A stretch of 64,000 nt of DNA. Source: Robbsia sp. KACC 23696. GTDB taxonomy: Bacteria > Pseudomonadota > Gammaproteobacteria > Burkholderiales > Burkholderiaceae. The notes below the pieces were generated by a model, which saw only the letters and a program-made list of their open reading frames with translations, was not told where the DNA came from and ran no database searches. Below are positions 36,401-46,575 of the stretch, one piece after another. Positions within the stretch are counted from its first letter, which is position 1. Every line of letters begins with the position of its first letter. Made by a program: the position numbers and the translations under genes. Location: contig NZ_CP156628.1 of the NCBI RefSeq assembly GCF_039852015.1, positions 806,001 to 870,000 of the forward strand, read 5' to 3'.

Positions 36401-36817
36401 TTATACCTGCATCTGCATGACGTCGTTATACGCGGCCACGAGCTTGTTGCGCACCTGCACCGCTTCCTGGAACTGGATGTTGGCTTTTTGCATATCGATC
36501 ATCACGTCGCTCAGGCTGGCGTCCGTGGCACCGGTCTCGAAGGCGTGCGCCTGATTCACCGATTTGGTCTGATCCGTGCTGACCTTCTGGAGCGCCGACT
36601 GCAACGCTGTTGCAAAACTGCCACCATCGACCGAGGGGGCACCGCCTTCTACCGCCGACGCGCCGTCCAGCGATACCTTGCCGGCCGCCTGATTCGCCAT
36701 CGCGCGCAGTTGGCCGAGCTGATCGGCCATTGCCGCCCCACCGCGCGCGCCGCCCACGCCGCTGCTGCCATACAGGCCGCCTGTCACGCCGTTCAGTCCC
36801 GTCAGTGGTGCCGCCAT
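36401..36817 (-). CDS. fliE: Flagellar hook-basal body protein FliE
   Basis: A 138-residue adaptor between the MS-ring and the rod. The C-terminal half SLSDVMIDMQKANIQFQEAV followed by QVRNKLVAAYNDVMQMQV is the FliE signature. The N-terminal half is Gly/Ala-rich. ATG 36817 has AGGGAG upstream; the frame continues to 37021 without family similarity. It is transcribed alone, divergently from fliF, with 418 bp between them. Confidence 0.95.
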   Translation of the reverse strand: MAAPLTGLNGVTGGLYGSSGVGGARGGAAMADQLGQLRAMANQAAGKVSLDGASAVEGGAPSVDGGSFATALQSALQKVSTDQTKSVNQAHAFETGATDASLSDVMIDMQKANIQFQEAVQVRNKLVAAYNDVMQMQV

Positions 36818-37235
36818 CGCCTTGCTCCCTGTTTCGTCACCCGGGGCAGCGCCGCTGGCCCGGTCGGGTGGCAGCCCCGCGGAATCGTTCCGCAACGCCT
36901 TTTCCACCAATGACCGGCATCTTACCTGCCCCCTACACCGCTCGAATCGGACAATTGAGACCAAAAACCCCCGCTTATCGACTGATAGACGCTTGCGCCC
37001 CCCCGCCATAATCTGCCCCATGTCGAAATCGGTCCGTCAGGCGCCAGGGGAATCCCCAGCGCGCCTTCGTAAAGACCGGCAACGACCCAGTATGGGCTCC
37101 GGACGCATGATGCCGTTTAGCGGCAACGTCATCGGCCCGGACCATGAACCCGCAGTGCTCGACCCGATCGTCATCCATGGCCTTGCATCCTGACTTCCCC
37201 CACCGCAGCCCGGCATCGACCGGCGCTTTCGCGCG
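36818..37235. promoter_or_regulatory. Divergent fliE / fliF promoter region
   Basis: 418 bp between two class II-type flagellar operons. It must carry both promoters. I found no clear sigma-54 site, sigma-28 site or paired FlhDC box; a CGCTTATCGACTGATAG stretch near 36973 is only suggestive. No ribosome-binding site is obvious before fliF. Confidence 0.5.
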
Positions 37236-39014
37236 ATGAGCACGCCGCCCGTCGCCGCCGGAGCGGGATCCTTGCCGCAAACCGTGGCCGCCGCAGGGCG
37301 TCCAGGCCAAATGGTCGACGTTCAACCGGTGCAACAGCCGCTGATCGATCGCCTGCGCGCGAACCCAAAGATTCCGTTGATCATCTCGGCAGCGTTCGCG
37401 GTCGCGATGCTGGCCGCGCTCTATATGTGGATGCGCGCCCCGGACTACCGCGTGCTGTTCAGCAATCTGTCGGATCGGGACGGCGGCGCCATCATCCAGT
37501 CGCTGCAGCAGATGCAGGTGCCGTACAAGTTCGCCGAAGGCGGTGGCGCCATTCTGGTCCCGTCCGAATCGGTCAATGACGTTCGTCTGCGCCTGGCACA
37601 GCAAGGCCTGCCGAAAGGCGGCTCGGTCGGCTTCGAACTGATGGACAACGAGAAGTTCGGCATCAGTCAATTCGTCGAACAGGTCAACTATCAGCGTTCT
37701 TTGGAAGGCGAGCTGGAACGCACCATCGGCGCCATCTCCGCGATTCAAAGCGCGCGGGTGCATCTGGCGATGCCGAAGGCGTCGGTCTTCGTGCGCGACC
37801 AGCAAAAGCCGTCGGCGTCGGTGCTGCTGAATCTGTATCCGGGCCGCGCCCTCAGCGACGCGCAGACCAGCGCGATCGTCCACCTGGTGTCGAGCGCGGT
37901 GCCGGACATGCCGACGGCGAACATCACCGTCGTCGACCAGAACGGCAACCTGTTGACGGGCTCGCAATCGTCACAAGGTCTGGACGGGCGGCAGTTGAAA
38001 TATGTGCAACAGGTTCAGGACGACGCGCGTAAGCGGATCGAAGCGATCCTGGCACCGATCTACGGCGCGGGAAATGTCCACGCACAGGTCAGCGCCGACG
38101 TCGATTTCTCGCAAAGCGAACAAACGTCTGAAACATACCGTCCGAACCCGGCGTCCGATGCCTCGATCCGCAGCCAGCAAACCAGTATGTCGAGCGACGG
38201 CAGCAATGGCGCGGGCAATGGCGGCGTGCCGGGCGCGCTGTCGAACGAGCCGCCGGCCAACCCGACCACGCCGATCACTAATGCCGGGCCGAACGGTGCG
38301 GCCGCGCAAGGCGCCAGCGCGGTAACCACGACGACGAGTCAGGCAAATGCTGTTGGTCCAACGAATGTACGTCGCGATTCGACCACGAATTACGAACTGG
38401 ACAAGACGGTTCGTCATTCAGATCAGGCGATGGGCGGTATTATTCGGATGTCGGCTGCCGTTGTCGTGAACTACGTCAGCAAGGTCGACGCGAAGGGTGT
38501 GAAGTCGCTGCAGCCGGCCAGTGCGGATCAAATCACGCAAACGACGGCCTTGGTCAAGGACGCGATGGGTTTCGATGCCAAGCGGGGCGACAGCGTCAAC
38601 GTTGTGAACGCGGCATTCGATGGTTCGGACAGTCCTGCCGCGGCGGCGGTACCGCTGTGGAAGCAGCCGGGCATGATCGACCTGGGCCTGCAGATCGGCA
38701 AGTACGGATTGGGTGGTCTGGTTGCGCTGTACCTGTTCTTCGGTGTGTTGCGGCCGTCGATGCGCAAGCTGTTCCGTCCGGAACCGCCGCCGGCGCCTGT
38801 TGCAGCGCTGGAAGGTGCCGGAGCGGCCTCGGCTGGCGGCGCGTTGACCGCCGACGTGACGACCGGCGATGGTCCGGACGCCCGCGTGGCGATAGATCAG
38901 AACAGCAATGTGAATGCATACGAACGCGACTTGGAGTTTGCCCGCCAGATCGCGCGCTCCGATCCGAAGGTGGTGGCAACCGTCGTCAAGAGCTGGATAA
39001 GCGATGAACGCTGA
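37236..39014 (+). CDS. fliF: Flagellar MS-ring protein FliF
   Basis: A 592-residue inner-membrane ring protein, base of the rotor and housing of the export gate. One transmembrane helix lies at about 48-68 (IPLIISAAFAVAMLAALYMW) and the second at about 483-503 (YGLGGLVALYLFFGVL). Between them are the YscJ/FliF ring-building domains and a Thr/Asn/Gly-rich linker at about 300-380. The C-terminal tail (YERDLEFARQIARSDPKVVA) is the FliG-binding region. The stop overlaps fliG by 11 nt. First gene of fliFGHIJK. Confidence 0.97.
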   Translation: MSTPPVAAGAGSLPQTVAAAGRPGQMVDVQPVQQPLIDRLRANPKIPLIISAAFAVAMLAALYMWMRAPDYRVLFSNLSDRDGGAIIQSLQQMQVPYKFAEGGGAILVPSESVNDVRLRLAQQGLPKGGSVGFELMDNEKFGISQFVEQVNYQRSLEGELERTIGAISAIQSARVHLAMPKASVFVRDQQKPSASVLLNLYPGRALSDAQTSAIVHLVSSAVPDMPTANITVVDQNGNLLTGSQSSQGLDGRQLKYVQQVQDDARKRIEAILAPIYGAGNVHAQVSADVDFSQSEQTSETYRPNPASDASIRSQQTSMSSDGSNGAGNGGVPGALSNEPPANPTTPITNAGPNGAAAQGASAVTTTTSQANAVGPTNVRRDSTTNYELDKTVRHSDQAMGGIIRMSAAVVVNYVSKVDAKGVKSLQPASADQITQTTALVKDAMGFDAKRGDSVNVVNAAFDGSDSPAAAAVPLWKQPGMIDLGLQIGKYGLGGLVALYLFFGVLRPSMRKLFRPEPPPAPVAALEGAGAASAGGALTADVTTGDGPDARVAIDQNSNVNAYERDLEFARQIARSDPKVVATVVKSWISDER

Positions 39015-39999
39015 AGGACTTCAACGTAGCGCCGTACTGCTGATGTCGTTGGGCGAGGACGAGGCCGCAGAGGTCTTCCGTTTCCTCGCCCCGCGCGAAG
39101 TACAACGCCTGGGCGCCGCCATGGCCTCGCTCAAAGCGGTGTCGCGCGACGACATCGGCAAGGTGCTGGGCGACTTCGTCGAATCCGCACAACAGCACAC
39201 CGCCCTGAGCCTCGACTCGGGTTCCTATATTCGCGCCGTGCTGACCAAGGCACTGGGCAACGACAAGGCCGCCGGGCTGATCGAACGGATCCTCGAAGGC
39301 GGCGACACCAGCGGTATCGAAGGCTTGAAATGGATGGACTCGGCCGCGGTGGCCGAGCTGATCCGCAACGAGCATCCGCAGATCATCGCCACCATTCTCG
39401 TGCACTTGGACCGCGACCAGGCCTCCGAAGTACTGGAATGCTTCACCGAGCGCCTGCGTAACGACGTCGTGCTGCGCATCGCCACGCTGGACGGGATTCA
39501 GCCGCAAGCGCTGCGCGAGTTGAACGACGTTCTGACCAAGCTGCTCTCCGGCAGCGAGAACATCAAGCGTAGCCCGTTGGGCGGCGCGAAGACCGCGGCG
39601 GAAATCCTGAACTTCATGGGCGGGGTCAACGAAGAATCGGTGATCGAGAACGTGAAGAAGTACGACGCGGATCTGGCACAGAAGATCGTCGACCAGATGT
39701 TCCTGTTCGAGAACCTGATGGAAATCGACGATCGCGGCATCCAGGCCATCCTGAAGGAAGTCGAGTCCGAAGCGCTGATCGTCGCGTTGAAGGGCGCGCC
39801 GACGGAACTGCGCGAGAAATTCCTGCGCAATATGTCGCAACGGGCGGCGGACCTGTTCCGCGAAGATTTCGAGACGCGTGGCCCGGTCCGGGTGTCGGAC
39901 GTGGAAACCGAGCAAAAGCGTGTTCTGCAAACCGTGAAGCGCCTGGCGGACTCGGGTGCCATCATGCTGGGCGGCAAGGCGGACGACGCATATGTCTGA
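39004..39999 (+). CDS. fliG: Flagellar motor switch protein FliG
   Basis: The 331-residue C-ring protein that couples stator ion flow to torque. Domain order is N (MS-ring binding, about 1-100), middle (about 105-195, containing EHPQIIATILVHLDRDQASE with the EHPQ motif) and C (about 215-331, with the charged torque helix around MSQRAADLFREDFETRG). It starts inside the fliF end and overlaps fliH by 8 nt. The length is standard. Confidence 0.98.
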   Translation: MNAEGLQRSAVLLMSLGEDEAAEVFRFLAPREVQRLGAAMASLKAVSRDDIGKVLGDFVESAQQHTALSLDSGSYIRAVLTKALGNDKAAGLIERILEGGDTSGIEGLKWMDSAAVAELIRNEHPQIIATILVHLDRDQASEVLECFTERLRNDVVLRIATLDGIQPQALRELNDVLTKLLSGSENIKRSPLGGAKTAAEILNFMGGVNEESVIENVKKYDADLAQKIVDQMFLFENLMEIDDRGIQAILKEVESEALIVALKGAPTELREKFLRNMSQRAADLFREDFETRGPVRVSDVETEQKRVLQTVKRLADSGAIMLGGKADDAYV

Positions 40000-40639
40000 T
40001 GGACTGATTCCGAAGGAACGTCTGAGCGCGTACCAACGCTGGGAAATGGCATCGTTCGATCCGGTGCCGGAACCGGTCGAGGATCCGCTCGAAGCCCCTC
40101 GCGCCGCCGCGCGCCTGGAAGGCTATGCGGCCGGTCACGAAGAAGGCCATCGCGCCGGCTTCGAGACCGGTCGCGGTGAAGGCTTCGAACAAGGCCTGGC
40201 CGATGCACGCGCGCATGCCGCGCAATTGGCCGGCCTGGTATCGGCCTTCTCCGGCTCGATCGACGCACTGGACGCGCAGATGGCCGAATCGCTGCTGACG
40301 CTGGCGCTCGAAGTCGCCAAGACCGTCGTGCGCCAGACGGTCGACCTCGATCCGACCGCGATGCTCGGCGCCGTGCGCGAAGTCTTGAGTTCGGATCCGC
40401 CGCTGGTCGGCGCCCCGGTGCTCCTGGTCAATCCCGCCGATCAACCGCTGATCGATGCCTATCTGGCAGGCGATCTCGCGGCGGCCGGCTGGTCTGTCCG
40501 TGCGGATTCCAGTATCGAACGCGGCGGCTGCCGCGCCAAGGCCGTCAGCGGCGAGATCGATGCGACGCTGGCGACGCGTTGGTCGCGCGTGGCGGCCTCC
40601 CTTGGTCGCGAGCAAACCTGGGCGGAGAACGGTCGATGA
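39992..40639 (+). CDS. fliH: Flagellar assembly protein FliH
   Basis: A 215-residue regulator of the FliI ATPase. The N-terminal region contains the Gly-rich repeats [20 protein letters not shown] (GxxxG helix packing), followed by a long helix and the C-terminal FliI-binding domain. ATG 39992 overlaps the fliG stop by 8 nt. The stop overlaps fliI by 4 nt. Confidence 0.95.
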   Translation: MSDGLIPKERLSAYQRWEMASFDPVPEPVEDPLEAPRAAARLEGYAAGHEEGHRAGFETGRGEGFEQGLADARAHAAQLAGLVSAFSGSIDALDAQMAESLLTLALEVAKTVVRQTVDLDPTAMLGAVREVLSSDPPLVGAPVLLVNPADQPLIDAYLAGDLAAAGWSVRADSSIERGGCRAKAVSGEIDATLATRWSRVAASLGREQTWAENGR

Positions 40640-42090
40640 AACCGGCACCCTTCCCCACCCCGCAAGCACTGGCCAAGGCCCCGCTCGCCGCGTCCGCGGC
40701 GGAATTGTCGGCGCCGCATCTCGAAGGCCATTTGACGCGTTGGCGCATGTCGCTGGAATCCGCGCAGTCGCGCAGCGCCGAAGCGCTGCCGCTGCGCGCC
40801 TGCGGCAAGGTGGTTCGGTCGGCCGGCCTCGTGCTGGAAGCGACCGGTCTGCGGCTGCCGATCGGCGCGAACTGCACGATCGAACTGCCAGGCATGCGCG
40901 CCGGTGCGCGCGCGGAGGCCGAAGTCGTCGGTTTCCAGGGCGACCGTCTGTTCCTGATGCCGACCAGCGATATGTCCGGCCTGACGCCGGGCGCGCGCGT
41001 ATTTCCGATGGAATCGGCGCCGGTCATCGGCGCCCAGTTGAATGCCAAGCGCCTGCCTGTCGGCATGGGCATGCTTGGTCGCGTCGTCGATGCGGCCGGC
41101 AATGTGCTGGACGACAAGGGGCCGCTAAACAACGAAGCCACCGCGCCGCTAACAGGCGACGTGATCAACCCGCTGCAACGCGAACCGATCCATGAAGTGC
41201 TGGACGTCGGCGTGCGCGCGATCAACTCGCTGCTGACCGTTGGCCGTGGCCAGCGGATGGGACTGTTCGCCGGCTCCGGTGTCGGTAAGTCGATGCTGCT
41301 GGGCATGATGGCGCGCTTCACGAGCGCGCAGGTCATCGTCGTCGGTTTGATCGGCGAACGGGGCCGCGAAGTCAAGGAATTCATCGAAGAGATCCTGGGC
41401 GAGGACGGTTTGGCACGCGCCGTCGTGGTGGCGGCACCGGCCGATGTTTCGCCGCTGCTGCGCCTGCAGGGTGCGGCCTACGCAACGTCCTTGGCCGAGT
41501 ATTTTCGAGATCAGGGTCTCGATGTGTTGCTGATCATGGACTCGCTCACGCGCTATGCGATGGCACAGCGTGAAATCGCGCTGTCGATCGGCGAGGCACC
41601 GGCCACCAAGGGCTATCCGGCATCGGTATTCGCAAAGTTGCCGGCGCTGGTGGAACGGACTGGCAACGGGCCGCCCGGTGGCGGTTCGATCACGGCCTTC
41701 TATACGGTGCTGACCGAAGGCGACGATCAGCAGGACCCGATCGCCGACTCGGCGCGGGCCATCCTCGACGGGCACATCGTGTTGTCGCGGACGCTGGCCG
41801 AATCAGGGCACTATCCGGCCATCGATATCGAGCAGTCGATCAGCCGCGTAATGAACGCCCTGGTCGGCGAAGACGAATTCGACAAGGTCCGAAAATTCAA
41901 GCAGATGCTGTCGCGCTACCAGCGCAATCGCGATCTGATCAACGTGGGCGCCTATCAAAGCGGACGCGATCCGATGTTGGACCGCGCCATCGCCTTGTAT
42001 CCGCGAATGGAAGGATTTCTGCAGCAGCGTGTGCGCGAGCGGTGTGACCACGCGGACGCTGTTGCGCAACTGGATCACTTGCTGTCATGA
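40636..42090 (+). CDS. fliI: Flagellum-specific ATPase FliI
   Basis: A 484-residue ATPase powering type III export of flagellar subunits. The P-loop is [16 protein letters not shown] (near residue 210). It is followed by [13 protein letters not shown], the Walker B region [18 protein letters not shown] and the arginine/dimer region toward the C-terminus ([16 protein letters not shown]). About 45 extra residues precede the usual N-terminal beta-barrel. It is linked to fliH and fliJ by ATGA overlaps. Confidence 0.98.
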   Translation: MKPAPFPTPQALAKAPLAASAAELSAPHLEGHLTRWRMSLESAQSRSAEALPLRACGKVVRSAGLVLEATGLRLPIGANCTIELPGMRAGARAEAEVVGFQGDRLFLMPTSDMSGLTPGARVFPMESAPVIGAQLNAKRLPVGMGMLGRVVDAAGNVLDDKGPLNNEATAPLTGDVINPLQREPIHEVLDVGVRAINSLLTVGRGQRMGLFAGSGVGKSMLLGMMARFTSAQVIVVGLIGERGREVKEFIEEILGEDGLARAVVVAAPADVSPLLRLQGAAYATSLAEYFRDQGLDVLLIMDSLTRYAMAQREIALSIGEAPATKGYPASVFAKLPALVERTGNGPPGGGSITAFYTVLTEGDDQQDPIADSARAILDGHIVLSRTLAESGHYPAIDIEQSISRVMNALVGEDEFDKVRKFKQMLSRYQRNRDLINVGAYQSGRDPMLDRAIALYPRMEGFLQQRVRERCDHADAVAQLDHLLS

Positions 42091-42536
42091 AGCAAGCGCT
42101 GCCCTTCACCACGTTGATCGATCTGGCGCAGCAGGAAGTCGATGCCGCGGCGCAGGCGCTGGGTACGCTGCAGCGGCAACGCGACGAGATGTCCGGCAAG
42201 CGCCAGAACCTCGACGGCTATCGTGCCGAATACGAGCAGCAACTGGCCCAGGCGGCGCGTGAAGGCATGACAATGGGACAACGGCGCAATTACCAGGCGT
42301 TTCTCGGCACCTTGGGCACCGCCATCGATCAGCAGCAGGTACAGGTCGAGATGCTGGACCGTAAGATTGCCGTCGCGCGGATGCAATGGCAGCAAAAGAA
42401 ACAGAAGCTGAATTCGTTCGAGACACTCGAAACCCGGGCGCGGCAGGTGCAGGAACAACGCACTGCCAAGTACGAGCAACGCATGACCGATGAATTCGCC
42501 GCGCGCCGGGCGCGCGAGGCGCAACACGGCTTCTAA
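42087..42536 (+). CDS. fliJ: Flagellar export protein FliJ
   Basis: A 149-residue, mostly coiled-coil protein (Gln, Arg and Glu rich) that acts as the stalk of the FliI ATPase ring and escorts chaperones. It starts [20 protein letters not shown] and overlaps the fliI stop by 4 nt. Recognised from coiled coil, length and position. Confidence 0.92.
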   Translation: MKQALPFTTLIDLAQQEVDAAAQALGTLQRQRDEMSGKRQNLDGYRAEYEQQLAQAAREGMTMGQRRNYQAFLGTLGTAIDQQQVQVEMLDRKIAVARMQWQQKKQKLNSFETLETRARQVQEQRTAKYEQRMTDEFAARRAREAQHGF

Positions 42537-42665
42537 GTACAGCATGAGATAAACGCGCGCAAGCGCGAAGCGGCCGGACATCCGGCCTGCCGATGGGTTG
42601 AACTTGTTCGACCGGTACGACAAGGCACGATGCCGACCTCGCCGGTTTAGTGAAGGAAAAGTCAG

Positions 42666-44357
42666 ATGCGCTCCGATAACGCCGCCTCGCAGTCCATGGT
42701 CTCGCCGCTGGCCACCCAGCCAGTGCCGAGCAGCCTCGTCAATTCGTCCGACGATCGCGCCATCGCACGGTCGGGCGAACGCTTCCGCGACGCCCTGGAT
42801 GCGCAGAAACGCGCGGCCGATCAGGACCGTCGCGACGCGCGCGAAACGCAGGCGCACGCGAACGATGCGGCACGGCAGGCGCAAACCACGCAACAGACCG
42901 CCGCGCAAAATGCACGGTTGCAACAGCATATCGCCGACACCACGGCCTGGCAGGCGCAGGAAGCCCGTGCGCGGAGTGCGCAGCAACAGACGCAGCAATC
43001 GACCGAGGCGCGCAGCAACGCGACCGATGCGGCGCAAGATAGCGCCGAGACGCAGTCGGCCGAGGCAAAGGACGTCGCGCAACAAGCACAACAGGCCGAC
43101 ACCAGCGCCGCCAATGCGCAAGCCGCAGCGGCAGCAGGCGCCGCGGCACAACAACAGAACAGCACTCAGGCCGGAACGGCGGCTGCCAGCGCACGCGATG
43201 CCGCTTCGCAGGACGGTGACACCGCGATCGCCGGAGGCGTCGGTGCCGCAGCTGCCGGCAGCAACACCGACGCCAGCGCCGCGACGTCCACCGACGGCGC
43301 GACCGCGAGCGATGCGAGCGCCGCCGCCAATGGCGGCGCGTCGACGCTGGCCTCCACCGATGCATCGGCGCAAGCGCAAGCGGGCGGCAGTGATGCCTCA
43401 AGCGGCGCCGGCCTGAGTGCCGCGCCTGGAAACGCCACCGGCACCGGTGCGACGGCGGACAGCGACACGGCCGGGAAATTCACGCTCGGCAATGCCTTTA
43501 GCGCTGCCGGCGCCACGAACGCCGCGTCGGCGAGCACCGGCGATACCACCGGCGCGGCCGGGCGCACGAATGCACCCGCCGGCATCGACGATGGCATGAA
43601 GTCCCGCGACGATAAAATGCTGGCGTCGCTGACGGGCCGCGGTACCGAAGTCGGTGGTGCCGATGCCGGCATGTCTCAAAATATGACGGCGGATGCCTCC
43701 GCGGCGAACGCGCAGCAAGCCAATACCACGCCGGATCCGTCGCTGACGGCAGCGACGACGGCGGCCGGCAATCCGACGCCGCAAGGGCCGCTGCAAAATC
43801 AGGCGCAGCAACAAGCAGCCACGCAACAGGCGCCGTCCTTCGTGCCGCACAATCTGGATACGCCCTTCGTCGATGCGCGCTGGGCCGACGCATTCAATCA
43901 GAACGTGATGACGATGTCGCGTCCAGGCAACGAACAGCGCGCCGAATTGACGCTGAACCCGCCGGATCTGGGTCCGGTGCAAGTCGTCTTGAACGTCGTC
44001 GGCTCGGATGCGCAAGCGACCTTCGTCTCGCAGCACGCGCACGTCCGTGAAGCGATCGAGGCGGCGATGCCGGCCTTGCGCGAACGGTTCGCCGAGAACG
44101 GCATGCAGTTGCAGACCAACATCGCGCAGACCAATGGTGATGCACAGGCGATGGCGAACAGTCTCGCCAATGCCGGCTCCGGCGGTGCGCAAAGCAATGG
44201 ACAGCGCGGTGGCGAACGCCCGGCCATCGGTCAGTCAGGCCGTATCGGCGGGGCTTCGCGCGGTACCGTGGCCAACGCATGGGGCAATACGGCAAGCGCG
44301 CCGAGCGGTACGCCGCGCAGCACCGGCACCTTGTCCGGCGTCGACATGTTCGCCTGA
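42666..44357 (+). CDS. fliK: Flagellar hook-length control protein FliK
   Basis: A 563-residue export ruler. Residues 1-415 are Ala/Gln/Thr/Asp low-complexity, as expected for the extended ruler part. The C-terminal Flg_hook domain (about 430-520) has the conserved RAELTLNPPDLGPVQVVLNV and HAHVREAIEAAMPALRERFA. It interacts with FlhB to switch export from hook to filament subunits. AAGGAAAA lies before the ATG. 129 bp separate it from fliJ. A hairpin follows at 44404. Confidence 0.94.
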   Translation: MRSDNAASQSMVSPLATQPVPSSLVNSSDDRAIARSGERFRDALDAQKRAADQDRRDARETQAHANDAARQAQTTQQTAAQNARLQQHIADTTAWQAQEARARSAQQQTQQSTEARSNATDAAQDSAETQSAEAKDVAQQAQQADTSAANAQAAAAAGAAAQQQNSTQAGTAAASARDAASQDGDTAIAGGVGAAAAGSNTDASAATSTDGATASDASAAANGGASTLASTDASAQAQAGGSDASSGAGLSAAPGNATGTGATADSDTAGKFTLGNAFSAAGATNAASASTGDTTGAAGRTNAPAGIDDGMKSRDDKMLASLTGRGTEVGGADAGMSQNMTADASAANAQQANTTPDPSLTAATTAAGNPTPQGPLQNQAQQQAATQQAPSFVPHNLDTPFVDARWADAFNQNVMTMSRPGNEQRAELTLNPPDLGPVQVVLNVVGSDAQATFVSQHAHVREAIEAAMPALRERFAENGMQLQTNIAQTNGDAQAMANSLANAGSGGAQSNGQRGGERPAIGQSGRIGGASRGTVANAWGNTASAPSGTPRSTGTLSGVDMFA

Positions 44358-44403
44358 TTTTTCGATTCAACCGGGCGCCGCGCGCGTCCGGAGCTCATGC
44401 GCG

Positions 44404-44440
44404 CGCCCACGCCGCGGAATGATTCCGCGTGGCGTGGGCG
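44404..44440 (+). terminator. Terminator-like hairpin after fliK
   Basis: CGCCCACGCC (44404-44413) pairs with GGCGTGGGCG (44431-44440), with an inner stem GCGGAAT/ATTCCGC. A short T-containing run follows (TGCGTGTTTC). It separates fliFGHIJK from fliLMNOPQR. Confidence 0.6.
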
Positions 44441-44644
44441 TGCGTGTTTCATGCCGCGAACCAGCGACATACGGCCGCGATCGAAGGGAAATCGCCCGGC
44501 CTCTTCTCACAAAACGTCAAACTGACCCGGCAATGCCTGTCTGTTCGCACGTTGCATCTTGCTGTGTCTCAGGCATCATGCCAACTTGAAGATTGCGCAT
44601 CACGCGACGGGCGTGTTTGCGAGACAGTCGTCGAGGTCAAGATT

Positions 44645-45139
44645 ATGAGTGCATCCGCAGCGCAGGGTGGGAAGGAAGCCAAAGCCGGCAAAAGCAAGCT
44701 GGTTCCCATCCTGCTCGTCGTCATCCTATTATTGCTGGCAGGTGGCGGCGGTGGTGGCTATTTCCTGTACAAGCGTTCGAGCCAACCGGCCGTGGCGGTT
44801 GTACCGCCCCCGGTCTTTTTTGCCCTGGATCCGTTCACGGTCAATCTCGCGAACGACCCGGACAGCGATAGCGACAGCGGCGACCACTACCTGCACCTGG
44901 GCCTGACTTTGAAGATCGGCAGCGCCGCCGAGGAGCACAAGCTCACGGAATATCTGCCGGAAATCCGCAGCCATATCCTATTGCTGCTATCGTCGAAGAA
45001 GCCGTCCGACCTGGCGACGGTGGCGGGCAAGCAAAAGCTGTCCGACGAGCTGCGCGCGACGATCGCAAAAACGTTTGAACACGAGAGCAACGGGCCGAAG
45101 GTATCCGGCGTATTGCTGACCGACTTTGTGATTCAGTAA
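44645..45139 (+). CDS. fliL: Flagellar basal body-associated protein FliL
   Basis: A 164-residue single-span inner-membrane protein near the stators. The transmembrane helix (VPILLVVILLLLAGGGGGGY) lies at about 20-40. The periplasmic domain contains FFALDPFTVNLAND and LHLGLTLKI. ATG 44645 has GAGG upstream; the frame runs open to 44429 but without family similarity. It is the first gene of fliLMNOPQR. Confidence 0.95.
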   Translation: MSASAAQGGKEAKAGKSKLVPILLVVILLLLAGGGGGGYFLYKRSSQPAVAVVPPPVFFALDPFTVNLANDPDSDSDSGDHYLHLGLTLKIGSAAEEHKLTEYLPEIRSHILLLLSSKKPSDLATVAGKQKLSDELRATIAKTFEHESNGPKVSGVLLTDFVIQ

Positions 45140-45149
45140 TCCAAAGGCC

Positions 45150-46163
45150 ATGTCGACCGAAGAGTTTCTGTCACAGGAAGAAGTCGATGCGCTGCTGAAA
45201 GGCGTCAACGGCGAATCCGATGCTGCGCCCGATAGCGGCGATGCCACCGGCATACGCACGTATGACATCGGCACGCAGGAACGCATCGTGCGCGGCCGGA
45301 TGCCGACGCTCGAAATCATCAATGAGCGTTTTGCACGTCTGTTCCGCGGCGGCCTGTTCAACTTCATGCGCCGTAGCGCGGAAATCTCGGTCGGCCAGGT
45401 CAAGGTGCAGAAGTACGGCGAGTTCATCCGTAACCTGCCGGTTCCGACCAATCTGAACCTGGTCCACATCAAGCCGCTGCGCGGCACGGCGCTGTTCATC
45501 TGCGACCCGCAGTTGATCTTCCTGATCGTGGACAATCTGTTCGGCGGCGACGGGCGCTTCCATACGCGGATCGAAGGTCGGGACTTTACGCCGACCGAGC
45601 AACGAATCATCCAGAAGCTGCTGGATCTGGTGCTGGAACATTACGGCGCATCGTGGAAGCCGGTCTTTCCGGTCGAATTCCAATACGTTCGCGCCGAAGT
45701 ACATACGCAGTTCGCGAACGTCGCCACGCCGAACGAAGTGGTCGTCACTACGACCTTCACGATCGAACTCGGACCCGGGGGCGGCCAGCTGCATATCTGC
45801 ACGCCCTACTCGATGATCGAGCCGCTGCGGGATATGCTGAGCAGCCCGCTGCAGGGCGAAGCGCTCGAGGTGGACAAGCGGTGGGTGCGCCTGCTGTCGC
45901 AACAGGTGCAATCGGCGGACGTGGAACTGTGTGTCGATCTGGCCACGATGGACAGTACGTTCCGCGACATCCTGGCGATGCGTGCGGGCGATGTGATCCC
46001 GCTCGACATGCCGGACGAAGTGATAGCGAAGGTCGACGGCGTGCCGGTCATGGAATGCGCTTATGGGATCTTCAACGGGCAACACGCACTCCGCGTGTCG
46101 AAGATGATCCGAGCCAGTGATTCGTCCCGCGATGGCGGTGGCGACGGGCAAGACGAGGGTTGA
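45150..46163 (+). CDS. fliM: Flagellar motor switch protein FliM
   Basis: A 337-residue C-ring protein that binds phosphorylated CheY. The N-terminal CheY-binding peptide is FLSQEEVDALLKGVNGE. The middle CheC-like domain runs about 50-230 and the C-terminal SpoA domain about 250-320. The stop is one base before the fliN ATG. AAAGG precedes the ATG. Confidence 0.98.
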   Translation: MSTEEFLSQEEVDALLKGVNGESDAAPDSGDATGIRTYDIGTQERIVRGRMPTLEIINERFARLFRGGLFNFMRRSAEISVGQVKVQKYGEFIRNLPVPTNLNLVHIKPLRGTALFICDPQLIFLIVDNLFGGDGRFHTRIEGRDFTPTEQRIIQKLLDLVLEHYGASWKPVFPVEFQYVRAEVHTQFANVATPNEVVVTTTFTIELGPGGGQLHICTPYSMIEPLRDMLSSPLQGEALEVDKRWVRLLSQQVQSADVELCVDLATMDSTFRDILAMRAGDVIPLDMPDEVIAKVDGVPVMECAYGIFNGQHALRVSKMIRASDSSRDGGGDGQDEG

Positions 46164-46164
46164 G

Positions 46165-46575
46165 ATGAGTGATATCGATCAGATGGACGACTGGGCGAGC
46201 GCCCTGGCCGAACAGCAGCAAAGCACAGCGGCAGCGGCATCGGCGACGACTGCGGCCAGTGCGGGTGGCGTATTCCAACCGCTGACGGGCACCAATCTCG
46301 GCGGCACGCCGCCGAACGATATCGAGATGATTCTCGATATCCCGGTGCAGTTGACGGTCGAGCTGGGTCGCACGAAGATCGCGATCAAGAACCTGCTCCA
46401 ACTGGCACAGGGCTCGGTCGTCGAACTCGACGGCATGGCCGGCGAACCGATGGACGTGCTGGTGAACGGCTGCCTGATCGCGCAAGGCGAAGTGGTCGTC
46501 GTCAACGATAAGTTCGGTATCCGCCTGACCGACGTGATCACGCCGTCGGAGCGCATCCGGAAACTGAATCGATGA
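46165..46575 (+). CDS. fliN: Flagellar motor switch protein FliN
   Basis: The 136-residue lower C-ring protein. The C-terminal SpoA domain (about 55-130) reads DIPVQLTVELGRTKIAIKNL and ends GIRLTDVITPSERIRKLN. The first 45 residues are acidic and Ala/Gln-rich, longer than the domain needs. GAGGG precedes the ATG. The stop overlaps fliO by 4 nt. Confidence 0.97.
   Translation: MSDIDQMDDWASALAEQQQSTAAAASATTAASAGGVFQPLTGTNLGGTPPNDIEMILDIPVQLTVELGRTKIAIKNLLQLAQGSVVELDGMAGEPMDVLVNGCLIAQGEVVVVNDKFGIRLTDVITPSERIRKLNR

Noticed and set aside
36818-37235. Sigma-54 promoter for fliF
   Set aside because: No GG-N10-GC core with the proper TGGCAC/TTGC context could be found on either strand.
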